Part shown: positions 33,295-45,780 of the stretch, piece by piece | How positions within the stretch are numbered: position 1 is the first letter of the stretch | Layout: each line of letters starts with the position of its first letter | NCBI GenBank assembly: GCA_029204225.1 | Contig: CM055107.1 | Coordinates: 11,153,028 to 11,217,027 of the forward strand | Reading direction: 5' to 3' | Origin: Diphasiastrum complanatum | Lineage: Eukaryota > Streptophyta > Lycopodiopsida > Lycopodiales > Lycopodiaceae | DNA length: 64,000 nucleotides | The notes under the pieces: generated by a model | Told to the model about the DNA's origin: nothing | Seen by the model: the letters and a program-made list of their open reading frames with translations, nothing else | Database searches by the model: none | Position numbers and translations under genes: made by a program

Positions 33295-33436
33295 CTAATG
33301 AATCTAGGGGAGAAAATTCACGAAACAGTCGCAACTCTCTTTCAAGATTTGGATGGAGTTCAGATGCGTTTGCTGGGCACTGCCAGCTGAAAAACTCATA
33401 CAATCCTCCAGAGAGTAGTCAGTTACAACTGATCTA

Positions 33437-33777
33437 CGTTCATAAAGTTTGACGACAGGAGAGAAGGTTTCAAAGTAGTTAATACTGTATCTCTGAGAGA
33501 AACCCTTCGCTACCAATCTTGCCTTGTATTTCATCACACTCCCGTCTGGTCCATATTTGAGTTTGAAAACCCATTTGCATTTGATAGTCTTTGTTGTAAA
33601 GCTACCTTTACAAGCTTTACTTCCGGCGCCACTGGCGCCAGCATTGTCCCCGGTGCCAGCAGCGCCCCTGCTGCTCCCGGTGCCACCGACGCTAGCGCCG
33701 CTCTCGGTGCCACTATGACCAGAATCCAGCCGGCGCCAAATCATGCCAAGGTGAGTGCCAAGACAACATTCCAGCAA
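33437..33777 (-). pseudogene. Copia RT fragment
   Basis: The minus strand reads [31 protein letters not shown] and [10 protein letters not shown], the N-terminal part of copia reverse transcriptase. It is preceded by a Gly/Ala/Ser-rich stretch (33718-33600) that looks like low-complexity linker. No other domain of this copy is present. Confidence 0.8.
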
Positions 33778-34740
33778 GGGAGGCTGAGACTTGGTTGGAG
33801 CTCGCCCTGAGTCGCAACCCGTACTCCCCTATAGTATTGGTGGGATTCGCCACCTCCCCTCATACCAAGTACTCTACTCAGACTGGTAAAGTACATTTTC
33901 TCTCTCTAGAAAGTCATTTTCTCTCTCTAGAATTTATTGATCACCAGGCTTCCTTTAATCATGCCTAGATCGTGTGAGGTGATTGTACATCTATCTGGGC
34001 TCTCTGGACTTCGCTAGAACTGATCAAAGATTTTCAAGGTGTTGCCCTTGAGGTGTAAGCACGGTCAGTACTCGCGGTTCAGGCCTGGCGTTGTCTGTAC
34101 ATAGGACAGATGAGACATTGTGCTGCCATTAGGTTGGTGTAAGCACGTCTGTGCCTTGTGGGGTGCGGGGCGACATATTCGAACTGTACGGGTTAACCAT
34201 TGATATAGAGATGCTGCTCGAATTCGGATGTAAAGCACGGGTGGTTAGCTACCGGTGCGGGATAGCTGTCGATCGTTTAGCTATAAGGGCTATCGACCAA
34301 AAAGTGGTGGGGCATGACTGAGGCAATGTGCTGCTTAATGGTGAAAGTACGGATAGTTGAATGGGTGTCCTCTGTGGGCTGATTCTGTGATCGATCTGTA
34401 TGGGCGCGGCCAGGCAAAGGTCCTTTGGCAGGACTATCTCAAAGGGGGACCTTGTCTTTGTTACCTGTTAGTAAACTTGCCTGAGTGTCTTGCTTGTATG
34501 TATTCGTGGTGAGTCTTGGTACTCGTGCTTTGTCTGGTTTTCATGATTGCTTGTGATACAAGGAGCTGATGGCTCGAGAAGGAACCTTTCTTTTGAAGGC
34601 TGATACCATCAAACAAAGAAGACTACAGAATCTGTGGGGCGGATTTGCAGTTCAAGTACTCGCACGTGAATGGCAACGAAACGACTCAATGTTTGCAAAG
34701 GATGGATGGCTAGCCTGTTTCTTGGATTAGTTTCATTTGT
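33778..34740. other. No gene seen
   Basis: Less AT-rich than the neighbours, with no convincing frame or RNA gene that I can support. It may be retroelement LTR or leader. Confidence 0.4.
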
Positions 34741-35695
34741 GACAACGCCCGCCAGACGCAAGCAGGAAGTCAAAAGTTGGAAAGGGCAATTTTAGAGGAG
34801 ATCTTCTATGGAGCAGTTGGTCTTCATATGTACCACCACAAGTACACTCCATGCCACCTACCTCCAAGTAGGCATGACCCATACCTAGGTCACCACATGA
34901 TGCACCAACTGAAGATCATCATCCATACATCAAATGACATATCATACCTAAGCAACTATAGCATCTCCTTGAGTGCCACCCCAATGGACTCGTCATCCAC
35001 ATACTATGCTCACCTGATGTCTCCGATCTTGGTCACCATCCTGCTACACAAGCCGATCTCTAAAGCATCACCTGCTCCACCTGGCTCCTAGCATCTGCTC
35101 GCTCTCCCTGGCTATGTGCCACCCGACACCATGCCAAGTCTATCTCTGAGTCGCCGCTCACGGGATCTTGAGACTATTGTCTCCCTGATCGTATTGAGGT
35201 ATATGGCTCTGAGTGACTTCCTCTAGGCTTCCCCATGATCTCACCACCTGAGAATCTGCACCATGGAAATTCCAACATCTGTGCCAAGCCTAGACTCCTA
35301 CAAATACAGCCAAATGCATGAAAGCTATAGATAGCTTATCCACGTCCGTGATTGTAGATGTCTCTCCATCGATGCCAATGTCCAAAACTGGCCCCCTACT
35401 GTAATGCCATCTTGTATTCCCAAATGAGCACACCATGAAGTCCTCACCATCAGTATCTCCTGCAGTAGATTGCTAGCAAAACACTCATCATAGTGTTTGC
35501 TCTCCGATCACACCCCGTGCGATCTCCATCAGCTCTCCAACCTAGAGCTAGCTCACAAAGCTTCATGCTTTGTCCATTTGCATTTGCAACTTCCTCATTC
35601 CCATCTGTAAGTCCTGTCCATGCCAATGACTCAAGTCCAATATGAAATAGCTGCCCCCTGATGATCGTCCCATGTCATCTTGCAGTGCTATCCCT
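34741..35695 (-). other. Distal part of a minus-element leader/internal region (element 7)
   Basis: C-rich on the plus strand and without coding potential. It continues in style after the insertion of element 6 at 37965-40169, which leads to a minus-strand primer-binding site, so this is probably the same degraded element 7. Confidence 0.35.
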
Positions 35696-36396
35696 TGTGA
35701 AGAATTGCCAAAAATTGGCAAATCTAGCTTGATCAAAAACCATGTAGAATAGTGTCAATTGTGTACACAAGTGGGTCCCACACATGTGAGGCCATGATGC
35801 CACATGGGAAACCCATCCTAATGTAGGTTAGGTCAAGTCAAGAGAGTTGGTCATGTCTATTTGGTGGTCATCCCTACTTTATAGGACCTACACCTAAGTT
35901 TAAGGTGAAAATTTGACCAACTAGCTACCTACCAAGCATAACTCTAGGAAATAGACTAGGGTTTCATTTTAGGTCAAGGAGAGTGAGCTAACTTCCTTAT
36001 TACATGCTGGAAATCCACCTAACTTCAAGAAGGAAGTCGAATTTGCTATGTATTCCCTCTCTCCATAGTGAGAAGATAAATTTTTTTTGGAGCTCATTGG
36101 CAATCTCAAGCTAGTTCACTATGTACATTGAGTTTTTGTGATCCAAATGAAACCAAATCAATTTCTACTTGTTTCTTAGGTTGAAGGCCGTACTACAGCC
36201 TGTAGTACACACGTGTGGGCTCGGATTTCAATGTTTATCAATGCTTTTGATTGTTAATGCTTGTTGTTTGTCACATTGCCAATCTAGATCAACTTTTTTG
36301 TGTCTAGTTTTTTGATAGATTGTTAAGTAAGCATCCAATCACTCTTGTGGATCTTTTGTAGATACATTTATGGTCCTAAAGTACAGTACTTTCACA
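35696..36396 (+). repeat. 5' LTR of element 6
   Basis: 701 bp, TGTGAAGAATTG to AGTACTTTCACA. The right end is fixed by the primer-binding site, the left by the target duplication and the TGTGAA/TTCACA inverted ends. Confidence 0.8.
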
Positions 36397-36408
36397 TGGT
36401 ATCAGAGC
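36397..36408 (+). promoter_or_regulatory. Primer-binding site of element 6
   Basis: TGGTATCAGAGC directly after the CACA end of the LTR. Confidence 0.9.
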
Positions 36409-37200
36409 CAAGTACAAGAGCATAAGCCATTGATCTAATGCAAATCCATTTTTAGCAAGTTTTGGTGCTAAAAGCTAGTATTGAGAGGGCAAGCTAGAAT
36501 CTTGATTTTGGCGAGGAGATTTGATCCTAAACTTGGTAGGGTCCAAATCCATACTGTCCACATGTGTGGGCACCTCTGACCCTGCATTTAATGCATGGTA
36601 TTCATTTGATCCAAAAAAATTCAATTTGTGAGCTGTTGGTGTAATTTTTGTGGAGATCCTAGGATAATCTACCAAGATCATTTGCCATTGATTAGATTTG
36701 AATTTGTTTCATGGAATCTTATTAATCTAGGCTGAGTTCAAGTCCTATTAAGTTTAAAAACAGGTCTTGAAAGTACACCAAGAAGGAAGAAAGAGATTGA
36801 GTCATTTTTTTTGTCCAAAAATAGCCAAAATTGGCAAGATTTGATTGTAAGTAGATTTCACATCATCTTATCTTCATTCCAACCTTGTGAGGGAGTGCTA
36901 AAACTGAGATTATAAGTCCATTTTTTGGATTAGAAATCTAATTTGAGTGAAAAACTACAAGAGAGAGACCTTAGTGAGTTTCTAGAGACAATCAAATCCA
37001 TTTCTTGGCAAGATTTGTTTGAAAGTAGTTTTCACTTCATCTTATCTTCATTCCAACTTTGTGAGGGAGTGATAGAACTGTGATTATAAGTCCATTTGTT
37101 GGATTAGAAATCAAATTTGAGTGAAACACTGCAAGTGTGAGACCTTTGTGAGTTTCAAGTCAATCAAATCTATTTCTTGTTTGTAGAAGTCACTAGTAAG

Positions 37201-37868
37201 ATGGGATCTGTTGGAGCATACCTTCTAGAAGCTAGTGAGAGGTTGAATTCTACAAATTATGCTGTTTGGAAGGTTAGAATGGAGTCACTCTTGGTGCTCC
37301 AAGACCTTTATGAGTTCTTGATTGAAGATGAAGATGAACCTCTAGGTGCACAGGAGTTAGCTAGATACAAGAAGAGATCTAGGCTTGCACTTCATTGTGT
37401 GAAGATGAATGTGAGCAATGATTTGTTGAGAGAAGTATCAGCTTGTACTAATGCTAAAGAGGCTTGGGAGTCTTTAAAATCAATCTATGAGTCTAGCAAC
37501 ACTTTGGAGTTCTTATGCTTAGAAATCAAATTGTATTAGGAGAAGTGAGGAGAGTGCACAGGATTATGTACTCAGAATCAAGTCTCTAAATAGGGAGTTG
37601 GCTTCCATTGGAGAGAAGATTTATGATGGAGAGCTTGTACAAATTGTCCTTAATGGTCTTTGCAAATTTGGTCCAAAGTTTTGCCATCCAAGACACTTTG
37701 CCAACTATAGAAAAACTTCACATTGTATTAGTGGCTGAAGAGTGTAGGATGCTCAATGCAAAATCTAGGATGAGTTCCTTGTCGTTGCAAGATGGTGATG
37801 AGAAAGCCAATTTCTCATTCAAGGGCAAAAAGAAGACCAATGGAAAGAAGAAGCATCCAATGGAGGCC
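37201..37868 (+). pseudogene. Copia Gag, truncated (element 6)
   Basis: The N-terminus reads LEASERLNSTNYAVWKVRME, LLREVSACTNAKEAWESLKS follows, and later LHIVLVAEECRMLNAKSRM. Frame breaks lie near 37540 and 37665. The region is joined at 37869 directly to LTR sequence, so zinc knuckle and pol are deleted. Its closest relative in the window is the Gag of element 4. Confidence 0.85.
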
Positions 37869-37964
37869 TGTCTAGTTTTTTGATAGATTGTTAAGCAAGC
37901 ATCCAATCACTCTTGTGGATCTTTTGTAGATCCATTTATGGTCCTAAAGTACAGTACTTTCACA
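37869..37964 (+). repeat. 3' LTR remnant of element 6
   Basis: 96 bp, colinear with 36301-36396 and differing at two positions by eye (T/C at 37896, A/C at 37932). The first 605 bp of the LTR are deleted. Confidence 0.9.
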
Positions 37965-37969
37965 TCCCT

Positions 37970-40169
37970 ACCAGGTATTCCAATGTCATCCCCTTTTAAG
38001 CCTCATAAAGGCAAATCCCACATTGTTCACCACCCCATCCTCTGCACCCCCTATGGTATGACATCAAATGTTGCTCTCTTCATCATATTGTTGCTCATGC
38101 ATGTACTCGTGCCCCTTACCTTCTCCACTCTTCCCGACATTCATACCATCGTACACTTCACCTTAAAAAGCATGCCCATGATGACTCTGAAGGAACACGC
38201 CTTGTTGACCTTCTTTTAGCTCTTCCTCGAGTGCTTTTTTGCGTGAGTTTATTCCTCGTGGACCAAGCATCTACCCTATAGTGACCACCTGTATTTTCCC
38301 AAGCTAGATCCAAGCTGCTTTTGTGAATGGTTCCAAACCACTCCCTGAGAATACACTGAGATGTGAACTCCAAAGCCACCATCAAGTCCCTCACATGATT
38401 GTGCATGCCAATATCCCTCCAAGTGACCCTCTGAGATCTTGCATGGTCCAAACCAAACGATCTGCACCCTCTATTATCACTGGAATCTGCATCCCTGATG
38501 CAATACTGATATGGCAAATTGACTTGACTTATCTGATCACAAGAATTTTTTACTTGTAACCGGCATACCATGCCTACCTCACACTTGTGATTGCTTGCCC
38601 TCTCAAAATTGTCGCCAATGATGAGTAGTCACGTCGCCAAGCTGCACTTCCATCGCAAAACTAGCTTTCTCCATAGAATTCCACTACCATTCGCTCCCAT
38701 ACTACATTTACCGCCTCCAAACACCCTGTTACCTTGTCAAGAGTAAGTAATAATGATCTCAAAGCGATAATGCCTCATTGTACCACCCTGTAACAGGTTT
38801 CACAAGCCAAAAATAGCCCCAAATTTGGCCCTACGGTACCCAAATAGCGAATGTAGCCCATCACTAGGTCAGCCGCACTCCGCTCGATGGAATGGTGATG
38901 AAAACTCTTCAAAAGCGTTTTTCCCTGCTCTGTGATGTTGCTCTTCCACTGGCTCTGAACAGCCAATTTTAGAGGTCATTTTGGCCCAAGGATGGCCAAA
39001 AAAAATGCCTTCTAGCCAAAGTTATCCTTCTCCAAAGGATGCTCTTACAAAATTGAACTGGAACTTCATTCAGAAGTTTCTTAATGAGGAAATGGCATTT
39101 TTGCCCTTTGGGTCCTTTCAAGCCCTTTCTTTTGAAGATTTTTAATGAAGGGAAGGCCACTTTTACCCTTCACCCTTTCAAAGGCCCTTCGAGCGCAAAT
39201 CTTCACCATTGGTTTCAATTTGAGGGCTGATGTAGTTCCCTGAACTTCCAATCCTGCCCGTCGATCATGATGGACCTTGATCCAATGGCCACACTCCATC
39301 TCACATGCCAACTTACCTTCCTCCAAGTGCTAACACCTTCGAAGCACTAGCAAGCCATTTGTGTTGGCCGCACGACCTGATCCGCGAGTTTCCACGGCCC
39401 CTTCTCCACTCTTCTTCATGCTGATTTCCAGCGATGGCCGCCCTGCTGATCACTCCATCTCCTCCAATGCTCCACGACCACCCATGGCTTCTTGTAGGCT
39501 GATTCTCCTTACTAGGGCGCCCTTATCTAGCTCTTCACAGCTTTAGAATTGCCCATCTGGAGAGAAATATCATTGCTTTTCAGCTTGTAAACCCTAGCTG
39601 AGCAAGGAAAGAGACTTTATGGGCATTTTTTCACATTTTTCAGTGGTTCTTCTTGCAGCTTCCTACACCACTGAGGTCACCCTACCTCCAATGATCCGAT
39701 CCAATTTACAGTTCTCCAATTCATGCGGTATTGATTGCAAACAGGCTGATTTTCCCAAAAAATCTGTCAACACCCCACAAAACTAGAAATTTCTCAAATT
39801 TCTTTCGTTTTCAACCAAATTGCTTCTTGTAAATTGTTATGGCTCTCTGTCACTGCTCTTTGCATCGCCATGCAAGCCCCGTTGTGCCAAAAGGCTGTTC
39901 ACACAGTGAATAACGTAGCCAACATTGATGATTTTCCCAAAACCACCGAACTGCAAGATTCTTTGTGAATGCTCCCCAGAATCCACCTACGACGATCGTT
40001 TTGATCTTCCCTGAGGTTTCGATCGAAGGAACTTTGCTGTCTCCTGCCATCCGGACTGCCTATACCTGTATGGAGTCCTCTCTTTTGAGACGCTCTGAGT
40101 GCTATTTCTCCTGGTGAAAGATGCTATCCCATAGCTTCACCGGATCGTGCATACTTGCAACACCTTGAT
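37970..40169 (-). other. Leader region of element 7
   Basis: No coding frame stands out. The right 1.4 kb is related to the leader of element 1 (4400-5456), ending in the same way at a minus-strand primer-binding site. The gag start of this copy is not recognisable. Confidence 0.5.
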
Positions 40170-40181
40170 GCTCTGATACCA
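40170..40181 (-). promoter_or_regulatory. Primer-binding site of element 7
   Basis: Minus-strand TGGTATCAGAGC, followed on the plus strand by AGTTGAAATTCC, comparable with AGTTAAGAAAAC next to the site of element 1. Confidence 0.8.
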
Positions 40182-41109
40182 AGTTGAAATTCCGATAGAA
40201 TCTAGTGCAGTATGTAGATCACATCACACAATCACCATAGCCACTCCTCGCAAGCTCTCATAGATGGCACAACAAAAGTTATTAGATTACAAAGAAACAC
40301 TATACATATAGAGTATTCACAAACTGCATGAAAAGGCAGGTGTCCTAAAATTGGCCTACCACCTGTCAAATTAAGGTTGGGCCCAATATGGCCAAATTCG
40401 ACCAACAAACTTGGGACATGCCCCCAAGTATAGCAAGTACTGTAAATAACTTTGTACAGGCTAATTCTTCCTATTTGTGGCTACTCGGCTAACCCAAGCA
40501 GCCGGCTACGGATCAATGCCCGATCAATATATCCTAAGGGGTTACTTCCCAATCACAACCATATACAGTAAACCAAATAAACTGTACACTAATTATGTCA
40601 TCACATTTAGAGCTTATACTAATGAGTCAGATCAACACTGATTTCTAACTATTCTTGTGACAGATCCACATGAAGATGATAAAGCTTTGTCATCAGTATA
40701 ATAGTATAGTAACAAACAACACAATGACAATAACAAAGCTGGAGATAGCGCTAACAACTCTCCTGGAGATAGAGATGGCACTAAACGCTTGTTTTTGACC
40801 TTGGAGATAGAGATGACGTAAGTTTTTTTTTAGAAATGTCACTCCTAATTCAAATTTTTGAGTGTTCCCAACTATTGGGAGGGAATATTTCAGCATTTTG
40901 AAAAATTATATTTTAATTGTGGTTAAACACCAGTGAAGTTTGATGTGACTAAACTAAGGTGCATTCATTTACATGGAAAGTAGTGCGGGCAGATGCGTAA
41001 AGAAGTTAGAAAATGATATTATAATTACTTTATAGTTATTTTTCTCTCTCCTACATGGCATTTCTTATAGGACCCTCTTTGGGCCCATATTTTCTCTAAT
41101 GCTATCCAC
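40182..41109. other. Probable LTR of element 7, then unassigned sequence
   Basis: The LTR should begin right of the primer-binding site; its end is not determinable. No gene is seen. A 24-bp GGAGATAGAGATG-type repeat occurs at about 40764 and 40802. Confidence 0.35.
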
Positions 41110-41697
41110 CTCCTCCGTTGTCCTTCTGGGAGTGAGCGCACAGCTACGAATGATGTCGTCAAAGATGTAGCGGCCACTATAGCCAGAGATTGAGGATTCC
41201 ATGTCCTCAGAGAGCAGTCTCATGTACTTTCTTCTTCCGCATCCCACTCTTCCCGCAGGCGTGTTGACATCGTCCTCTCTCAGGATGGGCTTCGTACTTT
41301 GGCAGATGTTGTTGTTGCTGATCCCATGCATGGTGACCTATTGTCTCGCTCTGCCTTTACACCAGGAGAAGCGGCAGGTGTGGCAGCACAAGAGAAGGAA
41401 AAAACCTACTCCGACAGACACCCCTCTGATGCTTTCTTTCCCTTGGCTACTGAGACTTATGGCACCTTGAATCAACTCTTTGAGGATTTTCTTTGCATGT
41501 GTTCTCATCAGGCGGTAGAGCATCAAGGTATTCCTGGTTTTATTCTCGTGGCTTCTTTCAAACAACGTGTTTCCATTGCCCTGCAACATGCTTAGGCCCT
41601 ATCTATTCTGCCACGGGCGACGGTGGCTGGGTCTGCTATATCTCATCTCCCTTCATTAGCCGACTCACCACCTCTTCACTTTTCTGATCTGCTGTAG
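41110..41697 (+). pseudogene. C-terminal domain of a non-LTR retrotransposon protein
   Basis: The frame reads SGSERTATNDVVKDVAATIA, then SRRRVDIVLSQDGLRTLADV, VVADPMHGDLLS, AAQEKEKTYSDRHPSDAFF and PLATETYG. This matches the end of a plant non-LTR reverse transcriptase family as I know it: a region following a CxCG...HLLRC motif, with a spaced D...(D)...K pattern that may be a nuclease-like fold. Stops occur in the start and end parts. It would complement the RT at 45781-47596, which lacks this end. Confidence 0.6.
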
Positions 41698-41862
41698 TCA
41701 GTTGGTAGACTCCCACGGACATCATCATAGTTTATGCACTTTTACTTTTAACGCCAGGATTTGGATTAATCTTAACTTTACTGCAAGCTTTGCTCTTGTT
41801 TGAGCCTACTTTTGTTTAAACTTCCCCTTCGGGGTGTACATATCTTTTTCATCAATGTACCT
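41698..41862 (+). other. 3' untranslated end of the non-LTR element
   Basis: After the last coding part comes a T-rich stretch ending in the hairpin CCCCTTCGGGG and then TTTTTCATCAATGTACC, the style of 3' end seen in plant LINE-type elements. No poly(A) is visible. Confidence 0.5.
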
Positions 41863-41878
41863 ATAGTTGAAGAGGGAG

Positions 41879-42112
41879 TGTGAAGGATTCAACGAGTTTG
41901 ATCATATTTGCTATATTTCCATATTTGGCATATTGAGGCCAACTTTATTTTTACACTTCGAGATTGACTTTTCAAAGTTCATTAGTCTAAATGTCATTTG
42001 AATAAACTTTTTTTGAAAGTGTGGGAAAGTTAGAAGGCGAGTTTGAGTATTTCTCTTTATAACCAAAGATCTTTCAAGTGGATTGGATCATAATGATCTG
42101 AAATACTTCACA
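41879..42112 (+). repeat. Short LTR related to element 2
   Basis: It starts TGTGAAGGATTCAAC and ends ATACTTCACA. It follows the LTR of element 2 (12953-13600) over about the first 180 bp and the last 50 bp, with the middle (about 400 bp) missing. It is preceded by the purine tract GAAGAGGGAG, which resembles a polypurine tract. No target duplication was found. Confidence 0.7.
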
Positions 42113-42554
42113 GGTTATACCCTTCAAGACATATCTTCTTGAAGGGTAAAGTTGCCCTTCAATCTACAGCACTGATTGCATGCATAAAGATGCGCTTAGA
42201 AAGTGTGATGACATTCAAGATATTACCAGCAGCAAAGAAGTTTCCAAAAAGCAGAAAAAATTGACATGTGCGCCCACTAGCAAAGAAGTTACTAAAAAGA
42301 TGCAAGATACATATATATAGTTAGATGCTTCTTACTAAACTTTATAAAAGAGCTCAATCTCACCTTGAGGGACGTCTTCCATCTTCTCTAACAAACATAT
42401 AGGCTTAAAATGTATCAAAAAATCATACGTGCACACAAAAATGCTGAATCGAAGCATACAGTAGATCGTTGAGAAGCTAATTTTGCAGGGAAAATTCATG
42501 CAAAATTACAGAATCTTCCGATTAATTGAAAAATAAAACAAAAAAAAAATACAG
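42113..42554. other. No gene seen
   Basis: AT-rich, without a supported frame. Confidence 0.5.
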
Positions 42555-43010
<456 letters not shown>

Positions 43011-43857
43011 TCTAAGCTGCTGAGTCAGATAGTGGAATTCTTTCTGAAATTCCCTGGCCTCTTAGTTGTGCCATACGACTGGCATAGCTTTCTTATTTGT
43101 GAACTAACCAACTCCATCAAACCCAACAACCGTGAGCGTATTGCAGCAGGCCCCCTATTGTGTAATTTTGCCTGTGCACTTCTCAAGACGAAAATGCGCG
43201 GTTTCCACCGCTCAACCCTTTTGTCTTCCCTCATGCCGCACACTAACCTTTATCTGCCATCTCAAGCATCCATGTCCTCCCAACCTGCAGTTACCGTAGT
43301 AACACAACGGCCAGCAAACGAATGCGTGGCGCTACCTCTACATCTTCATCTCCACCTGCTACCCAACGACACACCTCCACCACTGCACTAACCATTCCAT
43401 CAACCATCGCCACTTCTTCTTTCGTGCAACCCTCCACTCCGATCTCTGTTGTTGTTACTTCTCTTCCTGTTCCATCCACAACTGTTTCTGTGTCCATTCC
43501 CGTTTCCTCTGTTGATACCACTTCCATTTTTGTTCCATTATCTACTACTCCGTCCATCACCATCGCATCCTCCATCACTTCTGCTACCACCGTTGCTTCC
43601 ATCCCATTTAATCCGTCTGATTCTCAATTATTTTCCGACACTCTGGCATGGATGCAAGTCATCCATTTTTCACCCCCATGTCAGACCCTCTCTGTTCCAT
43701 TTTCACTCCATCCACGTCAGACCCTCTCTGCTCCATCCTCGTCTTCTTTCATACTCCACACCACCCTTCAATTCCCCTTTGTTCCTCCCATCCTCTCGTT
43801 TGGACAAACCGTCCTCACCCCGGTTTCCACAGTTGCTTCTCAAACCCCACCTGCTTC
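43011..43857 (+). other. Low-complexity Ser/Thr/Pro/Ile frames
   Basis: The plus strand is rich in C and T and gives overlapping low-complexity frames (43322-43990 and others) with repeated TTTSISVP-like words. It may be the N-terminal linker of the degraded frame that follows. No domain is recognised. Confidence 0.35.
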
Positions 43858-44922
43858 GCCATCAAAGGATCGGGCAAGCGCAACTCACAAGCTCGCCCAG
43901 GCCAAACAAGCCCTCAAGGCTTGCCAATACATTCATGGAGACAAAGGTCCAGCCCACCCCCGTGGTGATTCCACTGCCACCTGTTTTTGACGTTGCATAG
44001 GCCAGTACAAGCCAGGACCAAAGCCAACAAGTAGTATGGGGATTTAGTCAAGATCAAGGGTCCGAAGGCCAAGGACCAACGAATACGGGTGCTGAGACGC
44101 GAGACCAGGGCCAAGGCACAGATACCAGTCAAAGCCAAGCCACATCATCTAGAGGTTCGCGCACGATATCTGCAAGTCGGGCCTTCCGAAGACCAAAGTC
44201 CGTGGAGGAGAAAATAAACGAATTCCTATCAAAGTATCCCCACGAGTCATCAAGAGGCGGCTGGTAGATATCGTTTTCAGCTCAGACAATAAAGGGCAAG
44301 GAACCGCAAGCATTAACCGCCCTCCAACCACAACCAGAGTGGCATCAACAGTTGTTCAAAAGAGACCCTGCGGCCATCAGGGCCTATGTGACAAGTCCGC
44401 AACAATTACGGGTGAATGCGCACTTCCTGCCATGTACACGATGATCCAAATGGGAGGAATGCGGAACCCCTCTGGACAAGATCACACTTCAAAATTTTAA
44501 TTGGCCGATCATACCATCAGAATACGGGTGGACTACGGATGTAGATGCTAGAAGGCCTCTCACCACTTTCGCGAATCAATATATCAACTGCCCTGATCCA
44601 ACAGTCTGCGCGACAGCCACTTACGCCCGAGACTTAGAACATTTAATGGGCATTGAAACCAAATGGGATGATTTTCTTCCCTCGATATTCTTTGATCCTA
44701 ATAATGTGCTAGCTTCCAAAAAAGTTGAAGATCAGTTGTTAGTCGCTTGTGTATATTACCAAACTGCCTTCCTTGGAGATCCCTGGACGCTCCGATTCCA
44801 AGCATGGGTCGATCAAGAATGGTTGACAAGAGTCCACAAGTCCTTCCACACGCCCAAGGACTCGAAGAAACTGGACCGTCTCATCTTCGTGGAAGACGTT
44901 ACGGGCTACCTGATCCACTAGA
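43858..44922 (+). pseudogene. Degraded long ORF, unknown, possibly Gag-like
   Basis: One frame runs for about 355 codons with only three stops (43998, 44265, 44440). It starts with a Gln/Ser-rich part (SQDQSQQVVWGFSQDQG), then RRPKSVEEKINEFLSKYP, RDPAAIRAYVTSPQQL, and a conserved-looking end with TFANQYINCPDPT, GDPWTLRFQAWVDQEWL and LDRLIFVEDVTGYLIH. I do not recognise the family. It is followed 68 bp later by LTR-like sequence, so it may belong to a retroelement. Confidence 0.5.
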
Positions 44923-44990
44923 GGCGGGCAAAGAGGACGCTTTACTAAACCGGCAGAGTGTCGAGGGACACTACTTCAGGCCATGGGTCC

Positions 44991-45767
44991 TGTTGGGGGT
45001 ATTTCCAACAAAGTGTAAATAAATAAAATTGTCCAATAAAATGTGTTGCGAGGGCATGGCATCCTGCGCGCGTAAGCCCATGGCCCAATGAGCACGCAAA
45101 CTTAAGTGTGAATAAAATAAAATTAATTTGGGCCTTGGAATTAAAATAAAACTAGAGGCCCAAAGTCATTTTTAAACTTAGAGATTACTTTTTAGAGCTG
45201 GGTCCAAATTGGGACTCACATGAATCTTGTGAATTTCAATGTACTTTTTATGGACCCTTGGATCAATTTTGGTCCAAGATGAATGGATAGGATCAATGTG
45301 AATATTAGCCAATAGGATTGAGGGGCAAGGGCCTTCCCCATTTTATAAAAAGGCACCATTTGTACACTATTTTCATGCTTAATTGAGAGGAAGAGACTCT
45401 ACTATTTTGAGAGCTCAAACATCCTCATTTGCTAATCACTCTTGCTTATGCTATTTTTGTGATTGCTTGTTATTTCCATTTCTTCCATGATTTTTGTTTG
45501 TGATTAGTTAAGATTTCTCCATAAGCAATGACATTGAGCATTTGAGCTAACCTCCATCTCATCTCTCTCTCTTTCTCTCTTCTCCTCTCTCTTCCTCTTC
45601 TTTTCTATTCTTTCCCTTCACCCAAAATTATCATGAATGTTAGTGTAGGGGAGTAGAGTCAAGGGAGAGTAGTGTTAATGGTGAATAGAGTTAAGGGAGG
45701 AAGTAGGAAACTAACTAAAAATAGCATCTATGCATAGCTATCCAGTGATCTAAACCTTGTTGACAGG
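44991..45767 (+). repeat. LTR-like block
   Basis: Starts TGTTGGGGGTATTTCC; a likely promoter TATAAAAAGG lies at 45354, and a T/C-rich stretch at 45558-45612. The part 45216-45391 is repeated on the minus strand at 9528-9697. The right end is uncertain; CTTGTTGACA near 45767 is a candidate. Confidence 0.45.
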
Positions 45768-45780
45768 CGGGAGGGCTATA

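Larger units (their letters stand above)
35691..37969 (+). mobile_element. Deleted copia element with 5-bp target duplication (element 6)
   Basis: The element body is 35696-37964 (2269 bp), starting TGTGAAG and ending TTTCACA, flanked by TCCCT at 35691-35695 and again at 37965-37969. It contains an LTR, a primer-binding site, a gag part and a 96-bp remnant of the 3' LTR. All of pol is missing. Confidence 0.85.

Noticed and set aside
33283-33777. Treating the 33283 primer site and the RT fragment as one element
   Set aside because: On the minus strand the primer site lies downstream of the RT piece, the wrong order for one element without rearrangement.
43291-43602. Minus-strand Val/Glu/Met-rich frame
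   Set aside because: Complement of a C/T-rich low-complexity stretch; no independent support.
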